From: DASUFP01 sp036274495
GTDB taxonomy: Bacteria > Bacteroidota > Bacteroidia > AKYH767-A > OLB10
Direction of reading: 5' to 3'
Assembly (NCBI GenBank): GCA_036274495.1
Contig: DASUFP010000038.1
Location: forward strand, 1 to 60,824
DNA: 60,824 nt
Of the stretch, positions 1 to 8,846 are shown one piece after another. Position 1 is the first letter of the stretch, and each line of letters starts with the position of its first letter. A program made the translations under genes and the position numbers. Under the pieces are notes generated by a model. It was not told where the DNA came from, did no database searches, and saw only the letters and a program-made list of their open reading frames with translations.

Positions 1-1341
1 TGGGGTGATGTATACTCCGCCCGTTAATCCGCCGTTGCATGCAACTGCGCGTACCGAATCAAGCGCGACGTTTGGTCCCGACTGATTGGTGATGGTACGG
101 GTACGTGTCCGGCTGCACAGGTTCGCATCACGGATGGTGACTGTGTAGGTGCCCGCCGCAAGCGAGCTGATGGTTTGTGTTGTTTGTCCCGTATTCCACT
201 GATACGTATACGGACTTGTTCCCGCGTATGGATAATCGGTGATACTGCCGTTGAACAAGCCGCAGGTAGGGTTTACCGATTGAACCGAATCGTTGAGTGC
301 TGTAGGTTCGGTAACAATGAACGAATCAACAGCCACACAATTTATGACATCGGTGATTGTTATTGTATACGTTCCGGGTCCGAGTGCTGTAATATCTTCG
401 GTAGTTGCGCCATTTGACCAGTTGTACGTGATGGGAGCAATTGCCGCAGACAAACTGATGTAAACGCCACCGTTGGCTGCACCGTTACAAGTAACATTAA
501 TTGTTGAATCGGAAATAATGGTACACGGTCCTAAAGCATTTGCAACGACAGCCTGATCGACAACGGTACAGTTATTTGCATCTGTTACAGTTACAGTGTA
601 GGTACCGGGTAACAAACCGGTAATTCCTGCAGTTGTTGCAGTGGTGGACCACAAATAAGAATAACTACCTGCACCGCCCGTAGGAGTAGACATAGCTGTA
701 CCGTCGGGAGCCGCATTAGCATCGGTATGTGAAATTCCGGCAAACAATGGCGGAGGCTCTCCAATGGTTGTATCGTTTTGTGCTGGACAATTGTTATTGT
801 CGGTGATTGAAATGGTATATGGGCCCGCTGCAAGTCCGGACACATCCTCTGTTGTTGCACCGTTTGACCATGTGTAGGAAAATATCCCTGTTCCCCCGGA
901 TAAGGTGATATCAATTGCACCCGTTAAACCACCATTACAAAGCACATCGGAAACAGAAGAAAACAGGATGTCAATAACTCCGGGCTGAATGATCTGAACT
1001 GTATCCCTCATCGTATCCAGATCGGCATCAACGACAGTTACAATATAAACACCGGCAGTGAGTGAATTAATATCCTCAGTAGTTTGTCCGCTTGACCACA
1101 AAAAAGTAAAAGGAACTGTACCTCCGGTAACTGTAAGATCAATCGAACCATTTGCAGAATCAAAACAGGAAACCGCATAACCATTATAATTGCTGGTAGT
1201 GGCCGAAAGAGTAAACGGGGATGCAAAAGATAAATAAGGAATAAGCCAAAATGATAACAGTATCACTGGCAGCAAAAGGCGTTTTTGCCAAAAAGTAAAA
1301 GCAGGCAACGCCCTGGTATATATTCCGGGCAAACGATTCAT
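1..1341 (-). CDS. SprB-repeat secreted surface protein, N-terminal part (runs off the window)
   Basis: 447 codons are open from an ATG at 1341 to the window edge, so the C-terminus is missing. Residues 1-40 form a signal peptide with a long n-region and a hydrophobic core at about 21-38, probably cut after SFA. Then come five repeats of about 65 residues and the start of a sixth. Each has a CNG-like opening, a WSNGATTED-like motif and a GTYTVTVTDANNC-like end. These are SprB-type repeats, known from large adhesins of gliding Bacteroidota, which are exported by the type IX secretion system and carried along the cell surface. The repeats are directly visible; the adhesin role is inferred from the family. 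A type IX sorting domain or gliding-associated C-terminus, if present, lies outside the window. The gene is separated from nuoN by 173 bases and has its own -7 box. Confidence 0.88.
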   Translation of the reverse strand, partial: MNRLPGIYTRALPAFTFWQKRLLLPVILLSFWLIPYLSFASPFTLSATTSNYNGYAVSCFDSANGSIDLTVTGGTVPFTFLWSSGQTTEDINSLTAGVYIVTVVDADLDTMRDTVQIIQPGVIDILFSSVSDVLCNGGLTGAIDITLSGGTGIFSYTWSNGATTEDVSGLAAGPYTISITDNNNCPAQNDTTIGEPPPLFAGISHTDANAAPDGTAMSTPTGGAGSYSYLWSTTATTAGITGLLPGTYTVTVTDANNCTVVDQAVVANALGPCTIISDSTINVTCNGAANGGVYISLSAAIAPITYNWSNGATTEDITALGPGTYTITITDVINCVAVDSFIVTEPTALNDSVQSVNPTCGLFNGSITDYPYAGTSPYTYQWNTGQTTQTISSLAAGTYTVTIRDANLCSRTRTRTITNQSGPNVALDSVRAVACNGGLTGGVYITP

Positions 1342-1388
1342 AATTAGGTTTAGTGGCAAGCCGGTAAATGGGATCTCGCCGGAACAGG

Positions 1389-1396
1389 CAAAGTTA
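1389..1396 (-). promoter_or_regulatory. Bacteroidota -7 box for the SprB-repeat gene
   Basis: Minus-strand TAACTTTG matches TAnnTTTG, 47 bases before the ATG at 1341. I see no clear -33 TTTG at the usual spacing. Confidence 0.4.
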
Positions 1397-1514
1397 ACTA
1401 AACGGCATCTATTAAGCTATAAAAATCCACTGCAATGCCAACAAATTCAAATACTTAAACAGAAAAACGGCTGTAAGTTTCGAGAAAACTCACATCCTTT
1501 TTAAAATCAACGAT

Positions 1515-2894
1515 TTATGATAAAAGTGCAGTTATAAAGGCCGGGGCTAATCCAAGAGCAAGGGTAATCACCACACAAATCCAAATAACCAACTGACGAT
1601 TAAATGGAATGACCACCTCAACGGCTTCTCTGTCGGCCGGCTGGTAGATGGCGATAATGATCCTAAAATAATAGTAAACTCCTATTAAAGAACCTATTAC
1701 CGCTAACAATACCAATGATGTATACCCAGAGCTAAGGGCCGCATAAAACATATAATACTTTGCAAAAAAGCCGGCAACCGGAGGAATTCCGGCCATTGAA
1801 AGGGTTAGAATGACTACTGCAACTGCGGTTTTTTTGTGAATGGAGGAAAAGCCTCTGAGAGCTGTAACAGCCTCATTACCGGCATTGGAGAGCGACTGCA
1901 AAACAGCAAAAATTCCAATAGAGGCAAATGAATAAGAGGCCAGATAAAGCAGCAATGCACTTTGAGAGAGGTCATTCATGGCAGTAATAGCTAAAAGCAT
2001 ATAACCGGCATGAGCAATGCTCGAATAGGCAAGCATTCTCTTCAGACTGGTCTGATATACAGCCAATAAATTTCCCCCAATAATACTTAATGCAGCAAGC
2101 ACTGCGACAACAGGACCATACCAATCCGACAATCCAGCGAAAGCTGTGTGAAACAATCTGAAAAACGCTGCGAAAGCTGCTGTTTTCACTATTGTTGACA
2201 TATAAGCGGTTACCGGAGTTGGTGCACCATCATAAACATCGGGAGCCCAGAAATGAAACGGAGCTGCAGCTATTTTAAAGGCAAGTCCTGAAAGTATGAG
2301 CAATATTCCGGTGTAAAACATTGCAGGCAGCGTATCTGTATTCGCCTTCACATATTCGGAAATGGCTAACAGATTAAAAGTGCCTGAGGCACCATACACC
2401 AACGTAATTCCGAATAGCAGAAAGCCTGTTGCGAAAGCTCCCAGAATAAAATATTTGAATCCGGATTCATTTGACTTTACATCAGACTTATTGCTTGCCG
2501 ACATAACATACATCGAAATACTGAGTATTTCGAGTCCAATAAAAAACATCGTCAAATCCGAGTAACTCACCATTACAATGGCTCCCGCAGTTGCAAAAAG
2601 AATAAGTGAAGTGAAGTCCGACTGACGATCAGGAGCAGACATAAAATCTCTCGCAAAGAGGTACCATACCAGTCCGATGGCTAATATCAGTGAGGAAAAT
2701 GCGACAGCATAATTATCGAAATACATCATGTCGCTGTAGTATCGTACAGCTGTATCCCAATCGCGAATTGTAACAAAGAGCGCGACAACAAGTCCGGCAA
2801 ATATCAGCGGAAACAGAACCTGCTTTTTGAATCGGAATATCTCCGAAACCATTGCAAGGACACCAAGAGCGGTCAACGCCAAAATACTGTTCAT
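1515..2894 (-). CDS. nuoN: NADH-quinone oxidoreductase subunit N
   Basis: 459 residues, almost all hydrophobic, with about 14 membrane helices: one of the three antiporter-like proton-pumping subunits in the membrane arm of complex I. Family features include the FKIAAAPFHFWAPDVYDGAP segment near residue 210 (loop and discontinuous helix with lysine in the proton path) and the SIAHAGYMLL segment near residue 295. Length is normal for NuoN (450-490). It starts at ATG 2894, 27 bases after nuoM, and is the last gene of the 14-gene operon. No strong terminator is seen after it. Confidence 0.95.
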   Translation of the reverse strand: MNSILALTALGVLAMVSEIFRFKKQVLFPLIFAGLVVALFVTIRDWDTAVRYYSDMMYFDNYAVAFSSLILAIGLVWYLFARDFMSAPDRQSDFTSLILFATAGAIVMVSYSDLTMFFIGLEILSISMYVMSASNKSDVKSNESGFKYFILGAFATGFLLFGITLVYGASGTFNLLAISEYVKANTDTLPAMFYTGILLILSGLAFKIAAAPFHFWAPDVYDGAPTPVTAYMSTIVKTAAFAAFFRLFHTAFAGLSDWYGPVVAVLAALSIIGGNLLAVYQTSLKRMLAYSSIAHAGYMLLAITAMNDLSQSALLLYLASYSFASIGIFAVLQSLSNAGNEAVTALRGFSSIHKKTAVAVVILTLSMAGIPPVAGFFAKYYMFYAALSSGYTSLVLLAVIGSLIGVYYYFRIIIAIYQPADREAVEVVIPFNRQLVIWICVVITLALGLAPAFITALLS

Positions 2895-2921
2895 ACTAAA
2901 CCGGATATCAATATTTAATCA

Positions 2922-4388
2922 TCAAATTGGATTAACTCCTGCATGATGCAAGATGTTAACTATAGAAGGTTCTGCTATTTTTAATAACGGCATGGGGTAT
3001 ATGCCGGTACCGATAATCAATACAGAAATAACAATAAGTAATATTTTCTCATTAGCTGTCAGTTTGCCGAAGGCAGCTTCAGCAACGGTGTTCTCACCAA
3101 GTGCTATTTTATTGTAAGCTCGCAGCATGTATACTGCTCCCAAAATCACACTTAAACCGGCTATTAGTGAAAGCCAGGAATTAAAAGCGAAAATTCCGCC
3201 AAGCAATAAAAACTCTCCGACAAAACTACCTGTGAGAGGCAGTGCGACACTACCCAGCAGAATCACCATAAACAAGAGAGAAAACGAACGAGAACTGTTA
3301 GCCAGTCCTCCCATATCGTTCATCTCATTCGACTTTAATTTATCCTGAAGAATATCAGCAATAAAGAACAATCCTACTGCCGTGATGCCGTGGCTCACCA
3401 TCTGGAACACTCCGCCTTGCAATGCCTGCAAATTCAAGGTAAACAATCCGGCAGCAATTAATCCAACGTGTGCCATTGAAGCATATGCAGCCATTCTTTT
3501 AAAATCGGTTTGGGCAATGGCCATTGCCGATGCATAAACGATGCCGATGGCTGCCAGAAACACAGCTAACATTCCCCATTGCTGAACGGCTTGTGGAACC
3601 ACAGGTATCATCCATCTTAATATCCCATACAAACCCATTTTTAACATGATGCCGGAAAGCAGCATGGTACCTTGAGAGGGCGCATCGGTATAGGTATCAG
3701 GCTGCCAGGTATGAAGCGGGAAAACAGGAATTTTAATGGCAAATGCAAGAAAAAAGGCCCAGAACACCCACGATTGTTGTGAGGCGGTAAGAGACAAATC
3801 GTAAAACGACTGCAGACTGAAGTCGTGTGGTGCTGGTGTTTGCAGGTACAGCCAGATAATTGCAACCAGCATTACCAAACTTCCCGAAAGGGTATAGATA
3901 AAAAACTTGAGTGTAATCCGAACACGGTCGCTGCCGCCCCATAATAAACATATAAACCAAATAGGTATGAGTGCCAATTCCCAGAACACATAAAAGAGAA
4001 AGCCATCCATTGAGGTAAACACTCCGTTGAGAGCGGCCTGCATGAAGAATATCAATCCGTAATAAGCCTTATGCGATTTTATCTGGCGGTCGAAGGAGGA
4101 AAAGATGATCAGCGGAACCAGCAGATTGGTAAGCAGCAACATGATCATTCCGAGTCCGTCAATGCCAATGGCGAAACTGATACCTAATTGCTCAACCCAC
4201 CACTGATCAAATACGTACTGAAATCCTCCCGAAGGATCAAATCCAGCCATTTTCCAACAGATATCAGCAAATGAAACAACTGAAATGAGAAGGGCTGCAA
4301 TGGCTGCTGTTTTCCGATCTGAAATCAGACTAACCGTAATCATTCCCAGAACAGGGAGCACAAAAAGAAGTAGCGGTAACAGCGTCAT
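2922..4388 (-). CDS. nuoM: NADH-quinone oxidoreductase subunit M
   Basis: 488 residues with about 14 membrane helices; second antiporter-like proton-pumping subunit of the complex I membrane arm. Visible family signatures are the FWELALIPIWFI segment near residue 135, with the conserved membrane glutamate, and the FAIKIPVFPLHTWQPDTYTD segment near 217-236, with the lysine of the proton channel. Size is typical (480-510). The ATG at 4388 follows the nuoL stop with only one base between (4389), which suggests translational coupling. Confidence 0.96.
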   Translation of the reverse strand: MTLLPLLLFVLPVLGMITVSLISDRKTAAIAALLISVVSFADICWKMAGFDPSGGFQYVFDQWWVEQLGISFAIGIDGLGMIMLLLTNLLVPLIIFSSFDRQIKSHKAYYGLIFFMQAALNGVFTSMDGFLFYVFWELALIPIWFICLLWGGSDRVRITLKFFIYTLSGSLVMLVAIIWLYLQTPAPHDFSLQSFYDLSLTASQQSWVFWAFFLAFAIKIPVFPLHTWQPDTYTDAPSQGTMLLSGIMLKMGLYGILRWMIPVVPQAVQQWGMLAVFLAAIGIVYASAMAIAQTDFKRMAAYASMAHVGLIAAGLFTLNLQALQGGVFQMVSHGITAVGLFFIADILQDKLKSNEMNDMGGLANSSRSFSLLFMVILLGSVALPLTGSFVGEFLLLGGIFAFNSWLSLIAGLSVILGAVYMLRAYNKIALGENTVAEAAFGKLTANEKILLIVISVLIIGTGIYPMPLLKIAEPSIVNILHHAGVNPI

Positions 4389-4389
4389 A

Positions 4390-6285
4390 TCAGATAACCA
4401 ATTTTAATGCAATCAAAACCACAATTCCCAATACCATTGCAAAGAGATAAAATCCAATGTTTCCCGACTGCGTAAGCCTGAGCATTCCGGAGGTACCATT
4501 TGTAAGCAATCCCATGCTATTTACAATGCGGTCGATGAATCCTTTTTCAATCCAGTTGTAGCCAAAACGAGACAGCACATCCATTGGCCGTGTAACAACT
4601 GCCCTGTATATTTCATCGACATAAAATTTGTTTGACAACAGCAGTGAAAATCCTTCGGTCTGACTATCCGTTTCAGGAATGTTATTTCTTTTCACATAAT
4701 AACTCCTGGTAAATGCAATAATGAGTGCAAGTACAACAATTGAAATTATTATCATGTTCATTTCAAAAGCATGACTGGCGGAACCTGAAATGTAGGCATC
4801 GGCATAAGCAGTTACCGGAGCAAGAAATTCGGATAGCAAATGGGGACCATGAAACAGTTCGGGCAAACCTATAAAACCACCGACTGTTGCAAGCACTGCC
4901 AGTACCATCAGTGGGATGGTCATAGAGGAAGGAGATTCATGCAGATTCTCCTGCTGATGATGAGTACCTCTGAAATCGCCATAAAAAGTTACAAAGTATA
5001 GTCTGAACATATAAACTGCAGTAAGTACCGAGGTTACAGCCAATACCGTAAAGAGCAGCGGATTATGAATCCAGGTTTGCGCAAGTATTTCATCTTTTGA
5101 GAAAAACCCCGCAAACGGCGGAACCCCTGAAATTGCCAGTGTGCCTATCAGAAACGTAAAATGTGTTACAGGTAGTGACTTTTTAAGTCCTCCCATTTTC
5201 CGAATATCCTGCTCACCTCCCATTCCGTGTATCACACTACCGGCACAAAGAAATAGAAGGGCTTTAAAGAAGGCATGTGTAACCACATGAAACAATGCCG
5301 TAGAAAAGGCACCCACACCCAGAGCCACAAACATATATCCGAGTTGTGATACCGTTGAATACGCCAGCACTTTTTTAATGTCGTTTTGCTTTATCGCAAT
5401 TAATGCGGCAAAAATTGCAGTTACAGCTCCTATAACAGCTACTATTTGTGAAGCAAATGGCGCCATTACATAAAGCACATTGGATCTTATAATCATATAA
5501 ATGCCGGCAGTTACCATGGTTGCCGCATGGATAAGCGCTGACACAGGTGTTGGACCTGCCATGGCATCAGGAAGCCAGGTATATAAAGGAATCTGAGCAC
5601 TTTTACCAGTGGCTCCCACAAACAACAATAAAGCAATAGCCGTTAAAACCGGGGCACCTGAAGGCATGTTTTTGGCAGCTTCGAAAACAGTATCGTATTG
5701 CAAACTGCCAAAATTGACCAGTATTAAAAACATGCCAAGTAAAAATCCAAGGTCACCAATCCGGTTCATGATAAAGGCCTTGCGGGCGGCGGCATTGTAT
5801 TCCTGGTTTTTAAACCAGAAGCCAATCAACAGGTAAGAACAGAGTCCCACACCTTCCCACCCTACAAACATCACCACATACGATGAACCCATCACCAAAA
5901 GCAGCATGAAAAACACGAACAAATTGAGATATGCAAAATACCTGGCGTAGTCAGGTTCGTGGCTCATGTAACCAATTGAATAAACATGAATGAGGAATCC
6001 GACTCCGGTGATGACCAATAACATCACTATGGACAAGTGGTCTATTAAAAATCCGAATTCAAGATTAAAATTACCCGCACTGAACCACTGGTAACCGTCA
6101 ACAGAAATTACAGCATTTGAATCGGCCAGGGAATTAAATGCCAGTGCAGAAAGAATAAAACTTCCTAAAACAGTAAGTGACGCCAACCATCCGGAAACCC
6201 CACGGGAGAGTGCTTTATTTCCGATGCCGTTAATAATAAAACCGGCAAGTGGCAGAATTGGAATAAGCCAGATCAGATTTTTCAC
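4390..6285 (-). CDS. nuoL: NADH-quinone oxidoreductase subunit L
   Basis: 631 residues; the distal antiporter-like subunit of complex I, with about 16 membrane helices, including the C-terminal extension that forms the long lateral helix clamping the membrane arm. Signatures seen are VGWEGVGLCSYLLIGFW near residue 142, with the conserved glutamate, and PLYTWLPDAMAGPTPVSALI near 235, the lysine and discontinuous-helix region. The start is GTG at 6285; no in-frame ATG is available upstream before the nuoK stop, and the protein begins MKNLIWLIPILPLAGF, a normal NuoL N-terminus. It lies 37 bases after nuoK. Confidence 0.96.
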   Translation of the reverse strand: MKNLIWLIPILPLAGFIINGIGNKALSRGVSGWLASLTVLGSFILSALAFNSLADSNAVISVDGYQWFSAGNFNLEFGFLIDHLSIVMLLVITGVGFLIHVYSIGYMSHEPDYARYFAYLNLFVFFMLLLVMGSSYVVMFVGWEGVGLCSYLLIGFWFKNQEYNAAARKAFIMNRIGDLGFLLGMFLILVNFGSLQYDTVFEAAKNMPSGAPVLTAIALLLFVGATGKSAQIPLYTWLPDAMAGPTPVSALIHAATMVTAGIYMIIRSNVLYVMAPFASQIVAVIGAVTAIFAALIAIKQNDIKKVLAYSTVSQLGYMFVALGVGAFSTALFHVVTHAFFKALLFLCAGSVIHGMGGEQDIRKMGGLKKSLPVTHFTFLIGTLAISGVPPFAGFFSKDEILAQTWIHNPLLFTVLAVTSVLTAVYMFRLYFVTFYGDFRGTHHQQENLHESPSSMTIPLMVLAVLATVGGFIGLPELFHGPHLLSEFLAPVTAYADAYISGSASHAFEMNMIIISIVVLALIIAFTRSYYVKRNNIPETDSQTEGFSLLLSNKFYVDEIYRAVVTRPMDVLSRFGYNWIEKGFIDRIVNSMGLLTNGTSGMLRLTQSGNIGFYLFAMVLGIVVLIALKLVI

Positions 6286-6322
6286 AGGTTATTTTTTTCG
6301 AAAGCAGATTGAAATAATCCGG

Positions 6323-6631
6323 CTACCATTTAAGATTGTTTAACATACTTATATCAACACTTTTGATATTTCTATAAGCCATCACCAAAATAGCAAGCCC
6401 AACCGCTACTTCGGCTGCAGCAACTGCCATAATAAAGAACACCATCACCTGTCCGCCCGGATCATTGTGTGCTGATGAAAATGCAACAAGTAACAAATTC
6501 ACCGCATTGAGCATTAATTCTATACACGCGAAAACAATAATCGCATTTCTCCGAAACAGCACCCCCATTACCCCTATCACAAACAATACTGAAGCCAGTA
6601 ACAGATAATTATTTAAACCCGACAGTTCCAT
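6323..6631 (-). CDS. nuoK: NADH-quinone oxidoreductase subunit K
   Basis: 102 residues with three membrane helices; small membrane-arm subunit linking the quinone-side proton channel to the antiporter subunits. The two membrane glutamates essential in this family are present: E38 in FACIELMLNAVNLLL and E74 in AAAEVAVGLAI, matching E36 and E72 of the Escherichia coli protein. Length is the family norm (about 100). ATG at 6631, 13 bases after nuoJ. Confidence 0.96.
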   Translation of the reverse strand: MELSGLNNYLLLASVLFVIGVMGVLFRRNAIIVFACIELMLNAVNLLLVAFSSAHNDPGGQVMVFFIMAVAAAEVAVGLAILVMAYRNIKSVDISMLNNLKW

Positions 6632-6644
6632 TTATTCGCTTATT

Positions 6645-7142
6645 TCAATGAGTTTCCTTTTTACCAATCATAGTAGCTCCAACCATTGCAGCTAAAAACA
6701 ACAGTGCCGATACTTCAAATGGCAGTAAATACTTACTATACAGTGTTTGCCCCAGCATTTGCACCATTCCGATCTGACCTTCAGGAGCCGAAATCAATTT
6801 TAATTCATCAGCCGATCCAAAGGCCGCAACAAGAATAATGAGCATTAAGCCTGCCGAAACCACAGCAGCAAACTTTAAAATATTTGATTTATGTGATTCC
6901 TTTTCATTATTGAGATTCAGCAACATGATTACAAAGAGGAACAACACCATTATTGCACCGGCATAAACAATTACATGAACTGCAGCTAGAAATTGGGCAT
7001 TAAGCAGAATATAATGGCCTGCTATAGTGAAAAAACAAAAAATCAGGTATAAGATACTATGAACTGCCCTTTTGGAGAAGACCACCATAAGCGCGCTGAA
7101 TACCGAAAGTACCGAAAGCGTATAAAATGCTATTTGAGACAT
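6645..7142 (-). CDS. nuoJ: NADH-quinone oxidoreductase subunit J
   Basis: 165 residues with five membrane helices. It sits beside NuoK and NuoA in the membrane arm; its third helix undergoes the rotation that connects quinone chemistry to proton transfer. The conserved VHVIVYAGAIMVLFLFVIML segment is at about residues 55-74. Length is typical (160-200). ATG at 7142. The 91-base gap to nuoI is the widest inside the operon and holds nothing I recognise. Confidence 0.95.
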   Translation of the reverse strand: MSQIAFYTLSVLSVFSALMVVFSKRAVHSILYLIFCFFTIAGHYILLNAQFLAAVHVIVYAGAIMVLFLFVIMLLNLNNEKESHKSNILKFAAVVSAGLMLIILVAAFGSADELKLISAPEGQIGMVQMLGQTLYSKYLLPFEVSALLFLAAMVGATMIGKKETH

Positions 7143-7233
7143 CTGCTGAACTGCTTTCTTTTAGTGAACATTATTAAAATGACCATCCTTCAAACAAGGC
7201 GCGAATTTATTAATAATGAATGAGCCTGACATT

Positions 7234-7782
7234 TTATTCATTTGGTTTTCGATGGGCCGTGAGCCGTTCAGAAACATCAATTCGCTTAGAAGAATCCATC
7301 GGTTCAACCAGCCGATCCTTGCCATATATAAAGCCATCGCGTTTGAATCCCGATTCAACTGTTCTGTCGGTCAGGAAAATGGCTTCTTTAGGGCACGCTT
7401 CTTCACATAATCCGCAGAAAATACATCGCAGCATATTAATCTCATAAATCGAAGCATATTTCTCTTCCCTGTAAAGATGTTCTTCACCCGGCTTACGTTC
7501 AGCGGCGGTCATAGTAATGGCCTCTGCAGGACATGCCACAGCGCACAAACCGCATGCAGTACAATTCTCCCTGCCCTGTTCATCACGTTTCAGCACATGC
7601 TGGCCTCTGTAAACGGCAGAAAACCTGCGTGACACTTCAGGGTAATTGATGGTGGCCTTTTTCCTGAAAAAATGTTTAAAAGTAATGAACAGCCCGCCCA
7701 GGATTGCAGGCAAATAGAGTTTCTCCACCAGAGTCATTTCTTTTCTGGATACCAACTTGGAACGTCCTGAGAGTGATTGCAT
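7234..7782 (-). CDS. nuoI: NADH-quinone oxidoreductase subunit I (two 4Fe-4S clusters)
   Basis: 182 residues; peripheral-arm ferredoxin-like subunit carrying clusters N6a and N6b, which pass electrons to NuoB. Two CxxCxxCxxxCP motifs are intact: C74, C77, C80, C84 and C120, C123, C126, C130. The amphipathic N-terminus (about residues 20-40) would lie on the membrane beside NuoH. ATG at 7782, five bases after nuoH. Confidence 0.96.
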   Translation of the reverse strand: MQSLSGRSKLVSRKEMTLVEKLYLPAILGGLFITFKHFFRKKATINYPEVSRRFSAVYRGQHVLKRDEQGRENCTACGLCAVACPAEAITMTAAERKPGEEHLYREEKYASIYEINMLRCIFCGLCEEACPKEAIFLTDRTVESGFKRDGFIYGKDRLVEPMDSSKRIDVSERLTAHRKPNE

Positions 7783-7787
7783 GAATT

Positions 7788-8840
7788 TTAGAAGTTAGGT
7801 GGAGTATTCCACAGCTCGTATTTCCATAACAGATATACGGCTGTGAGTACAATATTCAGAACCGAAAGCGGAATAAGAATTTTCCATCCGAGACGCATCA
7901 GCTGATCATAACGGAATCGCGGTATTGTCCAGCGTATCCACATAAAGAAGAATATGAAGAAGAATATTTTTCCGAAGAAAATTACGGTGCCCAGAATTGT
8001 AACCGCATTATGTGACAACCCAAGAGAGTTGATAAAGGGAAAATTATAACCGCCAAAATAGAGACTGGCGATTACTGCTGAGGAGATAAACATATTAATA
8101 TATTCAGCAAAGAGATAAAATCCCAGTTTCATTGATGAATACTCAGTATGATATCCGCCAACAAGTTCTGTCTCACATTCAGGCAGATCGAAGGGTGTGC
8201 GGTTTGTTTCGGCAAAAGCACAGATAATAAACAGCAAAAAGCCGAGCGGCTGAACAAATACATTCCAGTGTGCTCCCGGCTGTGATTCAACAATTTCACG
8301 CACACTCAGTGTACCTGTCATCATTACAAGGGCAATAATCGACATACCCATTGCCAACTCGTAACTGATCATTTGGCTGGAAGCCCTTAATGCGCCAAGG
8401 AGCGAAAACTTATTATTGGATGCCCAGCCACCTATCATTATACCATAAACTCCGATTGAAACAACGCCAAACACGTAGAGAATTCCTATGTTGACATCGG
8501 TAATCTGCAACATGTATTCGCGGCCGTTTATCAGAATACTATTGCCCCATGGAATTACAACACCGGTCATACATGCTGTAAGCATGGCGATACTGGGACC
8601 CAAAATAAACAACGCTTTGTCAGAGTGAGAAGGGATGATCTCTTCTTTCATAAACATCTTTACACCATCGGCCAGTGGCTGCAGCAGGCCAAACGGACCG
8701 GCGCGATTGGGCCCGATGCGATCCTGAAAAAAGGCTGCAACTTTTCGTTCAGCATAAGTGGAATACATCGCGATCAGGAGTGAAACCCCAAAAATCACCA
8801 GCACAAAGACCAACTTAAATATCAGATCGTATGATTCCAT
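7788..8840 (-). CDS. nuoH: NADH-quinone oxidoreductase subunit H
   Basis: 350 residues with eight membrane helices; forms the quinone-binding cavity together with NuoB and NuoD. Signatures are AAFFQDRIGPNRAGPFGLLQ near residue 35 and the acidic FAETNRTPFDLPECETELV loop near residue 210, which connects the quinone cavity to the first proton channel. Length is typical. It starts at ATG 8840, six bases after nuoG. Confidence 0.96.
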   Translation of the reverse strand: MESYDLIFKLVFVLVIFGVSLLIAMYSTYAERKVAAFFQDRIGPNRAGPFGLLQPLADGVKMFMKEEIIPSHSDKALFILGPSIAMLTACMTGVVIPWGNSILINGREYMLQITDVNIGILYVFGVVSIGVYGIMIGGWASNNKFSLLGALRASSQMISYELAMGMSIIALVMMTGTLSVREIVESQPGAHWNVFVQPLGFLLFIICAFAETNRTPFDLPECETELVGGYHTEYSSMKLGFYLFAEYINMFISSAVIASLYFGGYNFPFINSLGLSHNAVTILGTVIFFGKIFFFIFFFMWIRWTIPRFRYDQLMRLGWKILIPLSVLNIVLTAVYLLWKYELWNTPPNF

Positions 8841-8846
8841 AAATAA

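Noticed and set aside
591..1226. Two minus-strand open frames of 109 and 62 codons
   Set aside because: Out-of-frame readings of the SprB-repeat gene, which is open in another frame from 1341 to the window edge.
1..1341. Spaced repeats that could suggest a CRISPR array
   Set aside because: The units are about 195 bases, diverge at DNA level and keep an open frame with SprB protein motifs.
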